Assembly: GCA_021648045.1 (NCBI GenBank)
Contig: JAKITM010000032.1
Span: 1 to 23,819, forward strand
Source: Lysobacterales bacterium
GTDB taxonomy: Bacteria; Pseudomonadota; Gammaproteobacteria; Xanthomonadales; SZUA-36
Reading direction: 5' to 3'
Length of the DNA: 23,819 nucleotides
The first letter of the stretch is position 1. Every line of letters begins with the position of its first letter. The position numbers and the translations under genes are program-made. A model generated the notes under the pieces. The model was given only the letters and a program-made list of their open reading frames with translations. It did not search any database and was not told the origin of the DNA. Positions 8,186 to 16,285 of the stretch are shown here, one piece after another.

Positions 8186-8824
8186 ATGGATAAAAAAACG
8201 ACATCGTCGAGTACTTTATTTACGGGGCTCTGGTTGGCTGTTTTTTTGGCAACCCTAGTTTGGTCTGCGATCGGTCCCAAAGAACGGCTTACCTGGTGGT
8301 TGGAAGTTGCCCCGGCATTAATCGGCCTGGCACTATTGATTTTTACCCGGAAAAAATTCCCACTTACCCCGTTGTTATATGTGCTGGTGTTGATTCACTC
8401 AATTATTTTAATGGTGGGTGGTCACTACACCTATGCCGAGGTTCCCCTGTTTGACCGCATAGCTGAATGGATGGGCTCTGAGCGTAATAATTTCGACAAA
8501 CTCGGGCATCTCGCACAGGGTTTTATTCCGGCGATACTGGCGCGGGAAATATTGTTGCGCAATCAGGTGGTGGCAAAGCACGGCTGGTTGAATATTATTA
8601 TAGTCAGCCTCTGCTTGGCGTTCAGTGCATTTTATGAGCTGATTGAGTGGTGGGGGGCTTTGCTGATGGGCGGTGATGCGGATGCATTTCTTGGTACCCA
8701 GGGTTATATATGGGACACCCAGTCGGATATGTTGATGGCCTTGATCGGCGCTGTGCTCGCACTGGTGTTGTTATCTGCGGTGCATAACCGGCAACTGCTG
8801 GCGCGAGATTACATCAGTGCTTAA
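8186..8824 (+). CDS. DUF2238 (YjdF-like) inner-membrane protein
   Basis: The 212-residue protein has about six hydrophobic segments. It carries the conserved family blocks GGHYTYAEVPLFD, NNFDKLGHLAQGF, FYELIEWWGAL and QGYIWDTQSDMLMALIGA. These identify the DUF2238/YjdF family of bacterial membrane proteins, whose function is not established to my knowledge. Conserved His, Asp, Glu and Trp residues near the membrane face could bind a metal or small molecule, but that is speculation. The gene converges on xseB with a single base between the two stop codons, so no room exists for separate terminators. Confidence 0.9.
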   Translation: MDKKTTSSSTLFTGLWLAVFLATLVWSAIGPKERLTWWLEVAPALIGLALLIFTRKKFPLTPLLYVLVLIHSIILMVGGHYTYAEVPLFDRIAEWMGSERNNFDKLGHLAQGFIPAILAREILLRNQVVAKHGWLNIIIVSLCLAFSAFYELIEWWGALLMGGDADAFLGTQGYIWDTQSDMLMALIGAVLALVLLSAVHNRQLLARDYISA

Positions 8825-8825
8825 G

Positions 8826-9065
8826 TTATTCTTCGGTAAAGGCGACCGCGCTGTCTTCTGAATTCACATCGAGTAATTTTTCGACACTTTGTTTGGCATT
8901 TTCCAGCAACTGCTGACAATGCCGGGTTAACTTAACACCCTGTTGAAACTGAGCCAAGGATTCATCCAGGCTTAAATCACCGGACTCCATCTGTAGAACC
9001 AATTTTTCAAGTTGCTCAAGGCTGGTTTCAAAGTCTTTTGCTGAGTTGTCGTTTTTGCTGGTCAT
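8826..9065 (-). CDS. xseB: Exodeoxyribonuclease VII small subunit
   Basis: The 79-residue acidic protein carries the XseB core DFETSLEQLEKLVLQMESGD then LSLDESLAQFQQGVKL, followed by an amphipathic helix with CQQLLENAKQSVEKL. Several copies of this subunit bind the large subunit XseA to form exonuclease VII, which degrades single-stranded DNA from both ends. The start overlaps the tilS stop (ATGA), indicating translational coupling. In many gammaproteobacteria xseB precedes ispA and dxs; here it is the last gene after accA and tilS, and the isoprenoid genes are not in the window. Confidence 0.93.
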   Translation of the reverse strand: MTSKNDNSAKDFETSLEQLEKLVLQMESGDLSLDESLAQFQQGVKLTRHCQQLLENAKQSVEKLLDVNSEDSAVAFTEE

Positions 9066-10471
9066 TGTTTAGATTCTTGTGTCGGTTCTGAGTGCGTGAG
9101 TATAGCATTTCGGAATGCCAGCCACTGATTGTTGGCAGGTTCCCAGTGGAGAGAATTTTCGGTTTGTTTTAATTGCAACTGGAAGTCTTTATCCAACCAC
9201 AGGTCGCCGACAGCCAATAGCTTATCACCCTGATACAGTAGCGGGATACAGTTGCGCAACCAGGGCGGAATACCGGCTTCCTGGAAAAGTTTTTTCAGTT
9301 TGTGTGTCCCCGAACGACTAGTCAGATTAATGCTTTCTCCGCCTTTTCGGCTGGCAATCGAGTAATTATCAAAATTGACACCTGCCGGTTTTTCAATAGT
9401 TAACCTGCCATGCCAACTATTTTGTTGCAGCCATTCAGTAGCCTTTTCGCCGGGGTGATTGGTTGGCTTTTTTGCATCGAGATAAAGGTACTGGCTATGG
9501 CTTGCCATACGCTGGTCTTGCCAACGGAGTTCGCAGCGGGCGTCATTGTCAGCACTGACTAGCTGCTGCAGAAAGGTATTGAGTTTATTCGAGCCTGGTG
9601 TTTGCCTGCCTTGTTGGCGGATCCAGCAACGCAAAATTAATCGCTGACGCCGGATAGGTAGTTGTAATAGCGGCGTAAGTAACAACCTATGTAGTTGACG
9701 GTCTAGCGCGGATGCTTGCAGGCGCTGAATATCCATCTGTGCCAGCTCGACCAGATTTTCCATAGCATCATTACAGTGCTCAGCCGATTGGTTCAGGCTG
9801 GTTACCGCCTGCGGCCATGTCTCAATTAATAATGGCAATACTTTGTGTCGCAGGAAGTTGCGCCGGAGTGAAAGGTTCTTGTTAGAAGGGTCCTCACTCC
9901 AGCAGTATCCCTGGGCACTAACATACTCGAATAACTGCTGGCCTCTTATCTGCAGTAGCGGACGGCCAATCCAGCCCTTGCTCCAGGCTCGAATGGGATG
10001 GATGGCAGCCAGACCTTCAACGCCACTACCGCGCAGCAGATGTAATAACAGAGTTTCGCTCTGGTCATCCGCATGTTGGCCAGTAACTAGCAAGTCGCCG
10101 TTTTTGGCGATACTTTCAAATGCGGTGTAACGCGCCTCGCGAGCGCGGGCTTCCAGGCCTTTACGGCGCTCATCGCTGAGTTCCGCCTGCAGCAGCTGAA
10201 AAGGCATGTCCAGTTGTTGGCAGAGACTCCGGCAATGCTCAGCCCAATTTCTGGCCTCAGGCTGGATTCCGTGATTCACATGCACCACCAGCATGGGGAT
10301 ACTCAGTCGCTCCTGTATTTCCCGGGCAGCAAGCACCAGTGCGGTTGAGTCCAAACCACCACTAAAGGCAAGTAATACGCGTTGAAAATGCTGTTGATCA
10401 GTCAGTCCAGCTTGTTTTTCGATGATCCAGCTGTATAAGTGCTCCGCAGTAAAGGGGGCGGCTTTAGCCAC
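9062..10471 (-). CDS. tilS: tRNA(Ile)-lysidine synthase
   Basis: TilS attaches lysine to the C34 wobble base of tRNA(Ile) with a CAU anticodon, using ATP, so that it reads AUA instead of AUG. The 469-residue protein has the PP-loop LAFSGGLDSTAL (SGGLDS at residues 37-42), the VHVNHGIQPEA block and GQHADDQSETLLLHLLRGSG. The C-terminal domain includes SGTHKLKKLFQEAGIPPWLR and LLAVGDLWLDKDF. The apparent start is GTG at 10469-10471, 8 bases inside the end of accA, with no in-frame ATG nearby. Coupled translation from accA would explain the weak ribosome-binding site. The gene overlaps xseB by 4 bases. Confidence 0.95.
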   Translation of the reverse strand: MAKAAPFTAEHLYSWIIEKQAGLTDQQHFQRVLLAFSGGLDSTALVLAAREIQERLSIPMLVVHVNHGIQPEARNWAEHCRSLCQQLDMPFQLLQAELSDERRKGLEARAREARYTAFESIAKNGDLLVTGQHADDQSETLLLHLLRGSGVEGLAAIHPIRAWSKGWIGRPLLQIRGQQLFEYVSAQGYCWSEDPSNKNLSLRRNFLRHKVLPLLIETWPQAVTSLNQSAEHCNDAMENLVELAQMDIQRLQASALDRQLHRLLLTPLLQLPIRRQRLILRCWIRQQGRQTPGSNKLNTFLQQLVSADNDARCELRWQDQRMASHSQYLYLDAKKPTNHPGEKATEWLQQNSWHGRLTIEKPAGVNFDNYSIASRKGGESINLTSRSGTHKLKKLFQEAGIPPWLRNCIPLLYQGDKLLAVGDLWLDKDFQLQLKQTENSLHWEPANNQWLAFRNAILTHSEPTQESKQ

Positions 10472-11420
10472 TGTAACTACCGTAACTCAGCAGTCGTTGA
10501 TAGCGTGCATCCAATAGTACAGAGCGAGTTAAGGGGGTAAGCTCTTGTAGCTGGGACTCGATCACATCGGCAACATTTTCAGCCGCCTGCTGTGGATTAC
10601 GGTGCGCGCCACCCTCAGGCTCCGGAATAATCTGATCGACCAGTCCCAGTGCTTTCACTCGGGTAGAAGTTATTCCGAGTGCTTCAGCAGCGGTTTCGGC
10701 GTATTTGGCATCTTTCCAGAGTATCGTTGCACAGCCTTCTGGTGAAATAACCGAGTAGGTTGAATATTCCAGCATATTCACCCGGTCGCCAACACCAATC
10801 GCTAGCGCGCCACCGGAGCCACCTTCGCCAATGACAGTGCAAATTATCGGCACTGGCAGGGTTGCCATAACCGCAAGATTACGGGCAATGGCTTCCGATT
10901 GTCCGCGTTCTTCAGCGCCAATGCCGGGGTAGGCACCAGGGGTGTCAATAAAAGTCAGTATCGGCAAACTGAAACGGGCAGCCATTTCCATTAAGCGCTG
11001 AGCTTTACGATAGCCTTCCGGGCGAGCCATACCAAAATTTCGACGAACTTTTTCGCGGGTTGAGCGGCCTTTTTGTTGTCCCAGAATCATTACCGGCTGG
11101 CCGCGAAAATTACCCAATCCGCCAACCATGGCGTAGTCGTCGGCAAAGGCGCGGTCGCCGTGCAGTTCTTGGAAATCATCAATAATATGTTCGATATAGT
11201 CCAGCGTGTAAGGTCGTTGCGGGTGCCGGGAAAGCTGAGTCATCTGCCAAGGCGTTAGATTTTTAAAAATCCCCGCCATTTTTTGTTGCATTTTTATCTT
11301 CAGCCGCTGAATTTCTTTTTCCAGATCAACGGCATTGTCACTGCCCACATGACGCAGCTCCTCGATTTTAGCTTCGAGCTCTGCAATGGGTTGTTCAAAT
11401 TCCAGGAAATTCGGGTTCAT
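10464..11420 (-). CDS. accA: Acetyl-CoA carboxylase carboxyltransferase subunit alpha
   Basis: The 318-residue protein matches full-length AccA. It has the N-terminal helix MNPNFLEFEQPIAELEAKIE and the carboxyltransferase core with HGDRAFADDYAMVGG, TFIDTPGAYPGIGAEERGQS, GEGGSGGALAIGVGDRV and SPEGCATILWKD. With AccD it transfers carboxyl from biotin on AccB to acetyl-CoA, giving malonyl-CoA for fatty acid synthesis. accA followed by tilS is a common gammaproteobacterial order; here the partner usually found upstream, dnaE, is replaced by gluQ. A promoter-like -10 site lies about 30 bases upstream. Confidence 0.97.
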   Translation of the reverse strand: MNPNFLEFEQPIAELEAKIEELRHVGSDNAVDLEKEIQRLKIKMQQKMAGIFKNLTPWQMTQLSRHPQRPYTLDYIEHIIDDFQELHGDRAFADDYAMVGGLGNFRGQPVMILGQQKGRSTREKVRRNFGMARPEGYRKAQRLMEMAARFSLPILTFIDTPGAYPGIGAEERGQSEAIARNLAVMATLPVPIICTVIGEGGSGGALAIGVGDRVNMLEYSTYSVISPEGCATILWKDAKYAETAAEALGITSTRVKALGLVDQIIPEPEGGAHRNPQQAAENVADVIESQLQELTPLTRSVLLDARYQRLLSYGSYSG

Positions 11421-11448
11421 AAAAACACCAATGATTTATTGTTTGCCA

Positions 11449-11454
11449 AGTATA
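11449..11454 (-). promoter_or_regulatory. Candidate -10 box for accA-tilS-xseB
   Basis: TATACT on the minus strand ends about 28 bases before the accA ATG and would give a 5' leader of roughly 20 bases. The best -35 match 17 bases upstream (CTGATT) is weak, so this is a suggestion only. Confidence 0.35.
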
Positions 11455-11508
11455 ACGCCACTCTCAATCGCAATCAGCCTTTTTTCTAGGAATATAAAGA
11501 GAATGTAA

Positions 11509-12384
11509 TCAGCACCCCAATCCCCTGATAGAGCTAGTCGGGAATTGCAGTGGAATATTACTGGCCTGCCAATGCACTATTGCCCACTCCCAAAGCTTAT
11601 TCAGATCACTGATTTCTGGGGGTGGTTGCTGTCCAAGTAACCGCAATGCTAAGCGGATTGCGGCCAAGGGTTGCAGTTGGTTCAAGGGGTCATCATTATC
11701 GCGTTTACTCAGTTTTCGGCCGCTTTTATCTGTTAGCAGAGGGATGTGTAAATAGTCCGGATGGGGCAGGCCAAGGCACTCCTGCAGGTAAAGTTGCCGT
11801 GGGGTCGAGCCCTGCAGGTCACAGCCGCGCACAACTTCAGTAATACCCATGGCTGCATCATCTACAACTACCGCCAGTTGATAGGCGGGTAAATCATCGG
11901 CCCGCCAGATAATAAAATCACCGATATCTTCGGCCAGTGCGTACTCCCGGGATTTCTGTAGTTGATCAATAACCGTTAGTTGCCGGGTGGCAGCCTTTAA
12001 CCTCACAGCACAGGCATCAAGCTGTAATTTGCGACAGTTGCCGGGATACACTGGGTCATTTTTTAATTGCTTGCGGGAGCAACCGCAGCGAAAGGCTTTG
12101 CCTGAGGACAATAAGCTTGCGAGCGCTTGTTGGTAGGCGGCAGTATTGTGGCTCTGGTAGCCGACATCTTCATCCGCCTGCATACCGAGTGCTTTAAGGT
12201 CTTTTAGAATGCCAGCGGCACTGCCATGGACTTCACGCGGGGGGTCGATATCTTCTATTCGTATTAACCACTGGCCTTGGTACTTGCGTGCTTGCAGATA
12301 AGAGGCCACTGCACTCAGCAGGGAGCCTAAATGTAAATCGCCGGTGGGTGAGGGGGCAAAGCGCCCGCGATAAGGTTTGTGCAT
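11509..12384 (-). CDS. gluQ: Glutamyl-Q tRNA(Asp) synthetase
   Basis: This 291-residue protein is a shortened glutamyl-tRNA synthetase lacking the anticodon-binding domain. The class I signature appears as RFAPSPTGDLHLGSLLSA (HLGS at residues 18-21), and KLSKRD stands for KMSKS. Cys100, Cys102 and Cys117 with a nearby Tyr fit the zinc site typical of GluQRS. The enzyme activates glutamate and transfers it to queuosine at position 34 of tRNA(Asp). It follows the fimX-like gene by 24 bases on the same strand, so the two may be co-transcribed; no clear Shine-Dalgarno is seen. Confidence 0.93.
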   Translation of the reverse strand: MHKPYRGRFAPSPTGDLHLGSLLSAVASYLQARKYQGQWLIRIEDIDPPREVHGSAAGILKDLKALGMQADEDVGYQSHNTAAYQQALASLLSSGKAFRCGCSRKQLKNDPVYPGNCRKLQLDACAVRLKAATRQLTVIDQLQKSREYALAEDIGDFIIWRADDLPAYQLAVVVDDAAMGITEVVRGCDLQGSTPRQLYLQECLGLPHPDYLHIPLLTDKSGRKLSKRDNDDPLNQLQPLAAIRLALRLLGQQPPPEISDLNKLWEWAIVHWQASNIPLQFPTSSIRGLGC

Positions 12385-12408
12385 ACAGGTCGCGGACGGG
12401 TTGTATTA

Positions 12409-14460
12409 TTATTGAGCGGCAACCCGGGTTTTTTGTTTCAGGTAGTCACCCTGTACCAACTCTATTCCGGTGGACCAAATGGTTGAAAGCTCGGTAGCGC
12501 TAGCGACTTCACCGGCAATGACCTGTGTATTATTTGCTTTGGCGTGACTTACAATTACTTGAATCTGTTCACTAATTTTCGGATTGCTGCCCAGTTGTCG
12601 GGTAATTTCAGCGTCAAGCTTGATAAACGCCACCGGCAGGTGTTTTAATGCGGACATAACACCTTGTTCACCGTTAAAATGAGAGATGCTGAGCGGGCAA
12701 TCTAGCCCGCTAAGTGCCTGCATTAAGCGTTGAACCGGTTTTAAGTTCCGTGCCACATCGAGTCCCGATACCTGCAGTACCAGTCGTGATGAGTCTGCTC
12801 CGGTGGATTCAAATTGCTGACGCAACCAGCCAGGGAAATTCACATCTTCTACCGAACTGCGACTGAGGCTATAGAAATAGGTGCTGACTTCAGTTGCCGA
12901 TTCAGGGTGGGCAATCATGCCAAGAATTTGCGGCAAGATGGCACGATCAATATCCGCAGCCAGTTGGTGATCTTCAGCCTTGGGCATATAGACGCTGGGG
13001 TCGATTTCTTCCTTGTCTTCTTTCAGGTAAGTAAAGGCCTCGATATATAAATCCTGATCCGAGTCGGCGACATCAACAATTGCTTGCTGAATAATCAGCA
13101 GGTTTTCATGTGAATGGTTGATGGCATAGCGTAAGCGTTCACCCCAATGCTCTTCGTCATCAGTTCCATCAACAGCAGTTAGCTTCGGCCGATAGCGGCT
13201 GACACGGTCACCGCCGTCTTCGTGTGCATCGTTGAGTGCAGCAGTGCTTTGTTGTAATAATTCATCGGCATTTACCTGCATATTGCCAATATAGGCGAGC
13301 CCGATGCTGCAGGTAGCCGTAATGCTGTGGTTGCCGAGGTCGAAGACACTGTCCCTGCAGCGTTGCAGGATTTTTTGTGTGGTTGTTTCTATTTCTTGTT
13401 TATTTTCCGCTTGAACCAGGCAGGCAAATACGGAATCCTGGTAACGCGAACAGACAGTGGATGGTTCGCATTCATCGGTTAAAATTCCGGCCATTTCACG
13501 CATCAGGTGATCTGTACCGCGTGCGCCCAGTTCCCGGGCGATGGTATCAATTTGGTCAGCTTCTATAAGCAGGACGCTATAAACTTGATTTTCTTGCTTG
13601 CCATCGCCTACATTTTCCAGTGCTTCCAGGAAGCTTTCGCGGTTGGCAAGGCCGGTGAGGGCATCATGGTTGCGCAGGTGTTCGAGTTCGGCCAGTACTT
13701 CTGGATCCGATTGGCGCTCATGAACCCATAGCTGGATACAGTGTTCGCCTTTGAAGCGCGCGGGCAAAAACTCAAGATCTATCTGGCGCTGATCATGATT
13801 ACTGATCGCTTTGACTTCGTGGTCGGGTAGTTCGCCTTTGTGAATCAGCTTGAGTAGCTTGCGAAAATCACCTTCTTCTTCATCCAACCTGAGTAGCCCG
13901 AGGACTGACTCGCCTTCCAGATCATCAAAGCTGCTAAAACCAAACAGTTCCAAATATGCCGGGTTGGCATAGATATGAAAGCCTTCGTGAACATAGGCGA
14001 CCGGGGCACGCGAACTTTCCAATAATAATTTATACCTGTCCTCGATATCTGCCAGCACTTTCTGGTGCTGCTGCAGTTCGCTGGATGCCTGCCGGTTTTT
14101 AAGCTCTCGCTTGAGGACGGCGCTGGTCATTTCCGGGTTATTGATATCCAGAAACCCTGTGAAACCGGCGTCAAATGCCTGTTTCATAAATTCTACTTCG
14201 CTAGTTGAGCGGCGAATAAAGTAACTGGCGTTAGGGTGCTTCTGGCAGAATATTTTAACCGCTGATAGGCTCAGGTCGCTGTCATCAGGGTTTTGAACAA
14301 TGATGATATCGGGTGATTTGTCACTTCCAATAGCATCAAGGTCGTACTGGGTGGACGCGTATAATACGCGCACAGAAATGCCGGAATTATTAAGCAGTAA
14401 ATTGATTTCTCCTGCCGCTTCCGGTGATTGGTCGATTATCAGTATTCTATAGCTTCCCAT
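12409..14460 (-). CDS. FimX-like protein: REC-like, PAS, degenerate GGDEF and EAL domains
   Basis: This 683-residue protein has a receiver-like N-terminus (about 1-125, RILIIDQSPEA), a PAS domain (about 140-245) and a GGDEF-type domain (about 260-425). A C-terminal EAL-type domain spans about 436-678. Both catalytic signatures are broken: the GGDEF site reads YQDSVF (340-345) and the EAL site reads YIEAF (472-476). Length, domain order and loss of both motifs match P. aeruginosa FimX, a c-di-GMP receptor that controls type IV pilus assembly and twitching. It is therefore probably a c-di-GMP sensor rather than a synthase or phosphodiesterase. The REC region lacks an obvious phospho-acceptor arrangement. 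The 136-base gap upstream to epmB contains a 6-bp A+T-rich hairpin (14548-14563) but no strong promoter. Confidence 0.8.
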   Translation of the reverse strand: MGSYRILIIDQSPEAAGEINLLLNNSGISVRVLYASTQYDLDAIGSDKSPDIIIVQNPDDSDLSLSAVKIFCQKHPNASYFIRRSTSEVEFMKQAFDAGFTGFLDINNPEMTSAVLKRELKNRQASSELQQHQKVLADIEDRYKLLLESSRAPVAYVHEGFHIYANPAYLELFGFSSFDDLEGESVLGLLRLDEEEGDFRKLLKLIHKGELPDHEVKAISNHDQRQIDLEFLPARFKGEHCIQLWVHERQSDPEVLAELEHLRNHDALTGLANRESFLEALENVGDGKQENQVYSVLLIEADQIDTIARELGARGTDHLMREMAGILTDECEPSTVCSRYQDSVFACLVQAENKQEIETTTQKILQRCRDSVFDLGNHSITATCSIGLAYIGNMQVNADELLQQSTAALNDAHEDGGDRVSRYRPKLTAVDGTDDEEHWGERLRYAINHSHENLLIIQQAIVDVADSDQDLYIEAFTYLKEDKEEIDPSVYMPKAEDHQLAADIDRAILPQILGMIAHPESATEVSTYFYSLSRSSVEDVNFPGWLRQQFESTGADSSRLVLQVSGLDVARNLKPVQRLMQALSGLDCPLSISHFNGEQGVMSALKHLPVAFIKLDAEITRQLGSNPKISEQIQVIVSHAKANNTQVIAGEVASATELSTIWSTGIELVQGDYLKQKTRVAAQ

Positions 14461-14596
14461 TGTTGCAAGTCCTTTTACATCAATTTGCCCTAATATTGAC
14501 AGTGTAATAGCTTCTAGTCATTATTTCAATTCATTCGCTAACTTTATGATAAATAAGTTTATCTCTTTCCTCTAAATTGCTTTAACAAAGTTTTCC

Positions 14597-15613
14597 TCAA
14601 ATCGGTATTTTGCTTGATTTACCAGCCTCTTCACGCACCAGTTTAGGCACTAGGTATCCCGGCAGGCTGGCCTGCAGCTCAGCCACTAACTTAGTGGCCT
14701 CATGATCACTACATATAAAGTGACCGGCTGAAGTTACCCGATCCATCTGATGCAAGTAATAAGGCAATATATTGTTCGTGAATAATAGTTCTGATAAAAG
14801 CTTTAATGTGTGTACATTGTTATTCACACCTGCTAGAAGCACGCTTTGATTCAGTTGTTGCTGGATGAGTGGCTTGAGTCTGAAAAATACCTCAGCTGCC
14901 GGCTCGCTGATTTCATTCGGGTGATTAATATGATGCACCAACACCAGCCTGAAAGGCAGATTTTTTAGCCAATCACAGAGGGCTGCATTGAAGCGTTCCG
15001 GCAGGCAGGTTGCCATCCGACTGTGAATTCTCAGTGTGGTTATTTGTGGCAATGCGGATAACTGTTGCGTGATTTCATGCAACTGCTTTGTAGGCAGCAT
15101 TAGCGGGTCACCACCGCTGAGAATAATTTCACTAACATCGGGGTGTTGTTGGATATATTCCAGAGTGCGTTGCCAGTCTAAGCGATGGCTGTTGGTACTG
15201 GAATACGGAAAGTGCCGGCGAAAACAGTAGCGGCAATGAATAGCACAGGCACCAGTGGTAATAATCAGCGCACGGGAGTGGTATTTGTGTAGCAATGCCG
15301 TGCTACCTTGGCTGGCAAGGTCGCCTACGGGGTCTTTTAACAAATCCTTGTGAGCGAGACTTTCAGCGGCTTGTGGAAATATTTGTAGGAACAGGGGGTC
15401 CTTGGGGTTACCTTTTTCAATTTGCTGGACAAATGCCGGTGGTGCTAATAGCGGAAACTGCCTTTGCCCAGCCTCGATACCATTCAGCAGCTGTGGGTCA
15501 AGCTGTAGCTGTTCCAGTAGTTGTGCAGGTTTTCTCATCGCCTGTTTAAGCACTTGCCGCCAGTGATGATTAACACGCTGTAATGGTGGTTTGCCGGCGC
15601 TTGAAAGGGTCAT
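14597..15613 (-). CDS. epmB: EF-P (R)-beta-lysine pathway lysine 2,3-aminomutase
   Basis: The 338-residue radical SAM protein has the CxxxCxxC cluster at Cys123, Cys127 and Cys130 (GACAIHCRYCFRRHFPY). Other family blocks are EIILSGGDPLMLPT, LRIHSRMATCLPERF, LVHHINHPNEI and PYYLHQMDRV. EpmB converts (S)-alpha-lysine to (R)-beta-lysine, which EpmA attaches to Lys34 of elongation factor P. The short length and divergent position next to efp argue for EpmB rather than a catabolic aminomutase. EpmA is not in the window. Confidence 0.95.
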   Translation of the reverse strand: MTLSSAGKPPLQRVNHHWRQVLKQAMRKPAQLLEQLQLDPQLLNGIEAGQRQFPLLAPPAFVQQIEKGNPKDPLFLQIFPQAAESLAHKDLLKDPVGDLASQGSTALLHKYHSRALIITTGACAIHCRYCFRRHFPYSSTNSHRLDWQRTLEYIQQHPDVSEIILSGGDPLMLPTKQLHEITQQLSALPQITTLRIHSRMATCLPERFNAALCDWLKNLPFRLVLVHHINHPNEISEPAAEVFFRLKPLIQQQLNQSVLLAGVNNNVHTLKLLSELLFTNNILPYYLHQMDRVTSAGHFICSDHEATKLVAELQASLPGYLVPKLVREEAGKSSKIPI

Positions 15614-15711
15614 AGAGATCTCAGGGTAGTGGTATCATAGGGGCAAAATAGGCAATCACCATATCGCCTGTCCTAACAACAACATCTTAAACTATTTTTT
15701 TGGAGATACAC

Positions 15712-16284
15712 ATGGCCACTTACTCAACTAACGAATTCCGCAGCGGTCTGAAAATCCTGTTAGATGGCGATCCGTATAATATTGTCGAAAATGAATTTGT
15801 AAAACCGGGAAAAGGCCAGGCTTTCAGTCGAGTAAAAGTACGCAACCTGAAAAGCGGTAGGGTCATTGAACGCACATTTAAGTCAAGTGAGTCGGTGGAA
15901 GCTGCCGATATTTTTGAAAGCAGTATGCAATACCTGTATACCGATGGTGAGTTTTGGTATTTTATGGACCCGGAATCCTACGAGCAATACCCCGCTGATA
16001 AAGTTGCTGTCGGGGATGCCGTCAAATGGTTGAAAGATGAAGATACCTGCACTGTAATGTTGTATAACGGCGCGCCTTTATCGATTGAAGCACCGAACTT
16101 TGTTGAGCTCAAAATCACTCAGACTGACCCCGGTGTTCGCGGTGATACTTCTGGCGGTGGCGGCAAGCCTGCTACCTTGGAAACCGGGGCCGTAGTTCGT
16201 GTGCCCCTATTTGTGCAGGAGGGCGAGGTGATTAAAGTTGATACTCGCACCGGTGAATATGCAGCCCGAGTTAAAGATAAATAA
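15712..16284 (+). CDS. efp: Elongation factor P
   Basis: The true start is the ATG at 15712 (MATYSTNEFRSG), with GGAG at 15702-15705, rather than the in-frame ATG at 15700. This gives the usual length of about 190 residues. Lys34 sits in the modification loop KPGKGQAF, the residue that receives beta-lysine in the EpmA/EpmB pathway. EF-P binds stalled ribosomes between the P and E sites and relieves pausing at polyproline. The gene is divergent from epmB; the 98-base gap presumably holds both promoters, but I could not assign them. Confidence 0.97.
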   Translation: MATYSTNEFRSGLKILLDGDPYNIVENEFVKPGKGQAFSRVKVRNLKSGRVIERTFKSSESVEAADIFESSMQYLYTDGEFWYFMDPESYEQYPADKVAVGDAVKWLKDEDTCTVMLYNGAPLSIEAPNFVELKITQTDPGVRGDTSGGGGKPATLETGAVVRVPLFVQEGEVIKVDTRTGEYAARVKDK

Positions 16285-16285
16285 T

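Noticed and set aside
16238..16285. Earlier start for the mtaD gene inside efp
   Set aside because: It would overlap efp by 47 bases, and the added residues have no counterpart in the family; the ATG at 16286 fits better.
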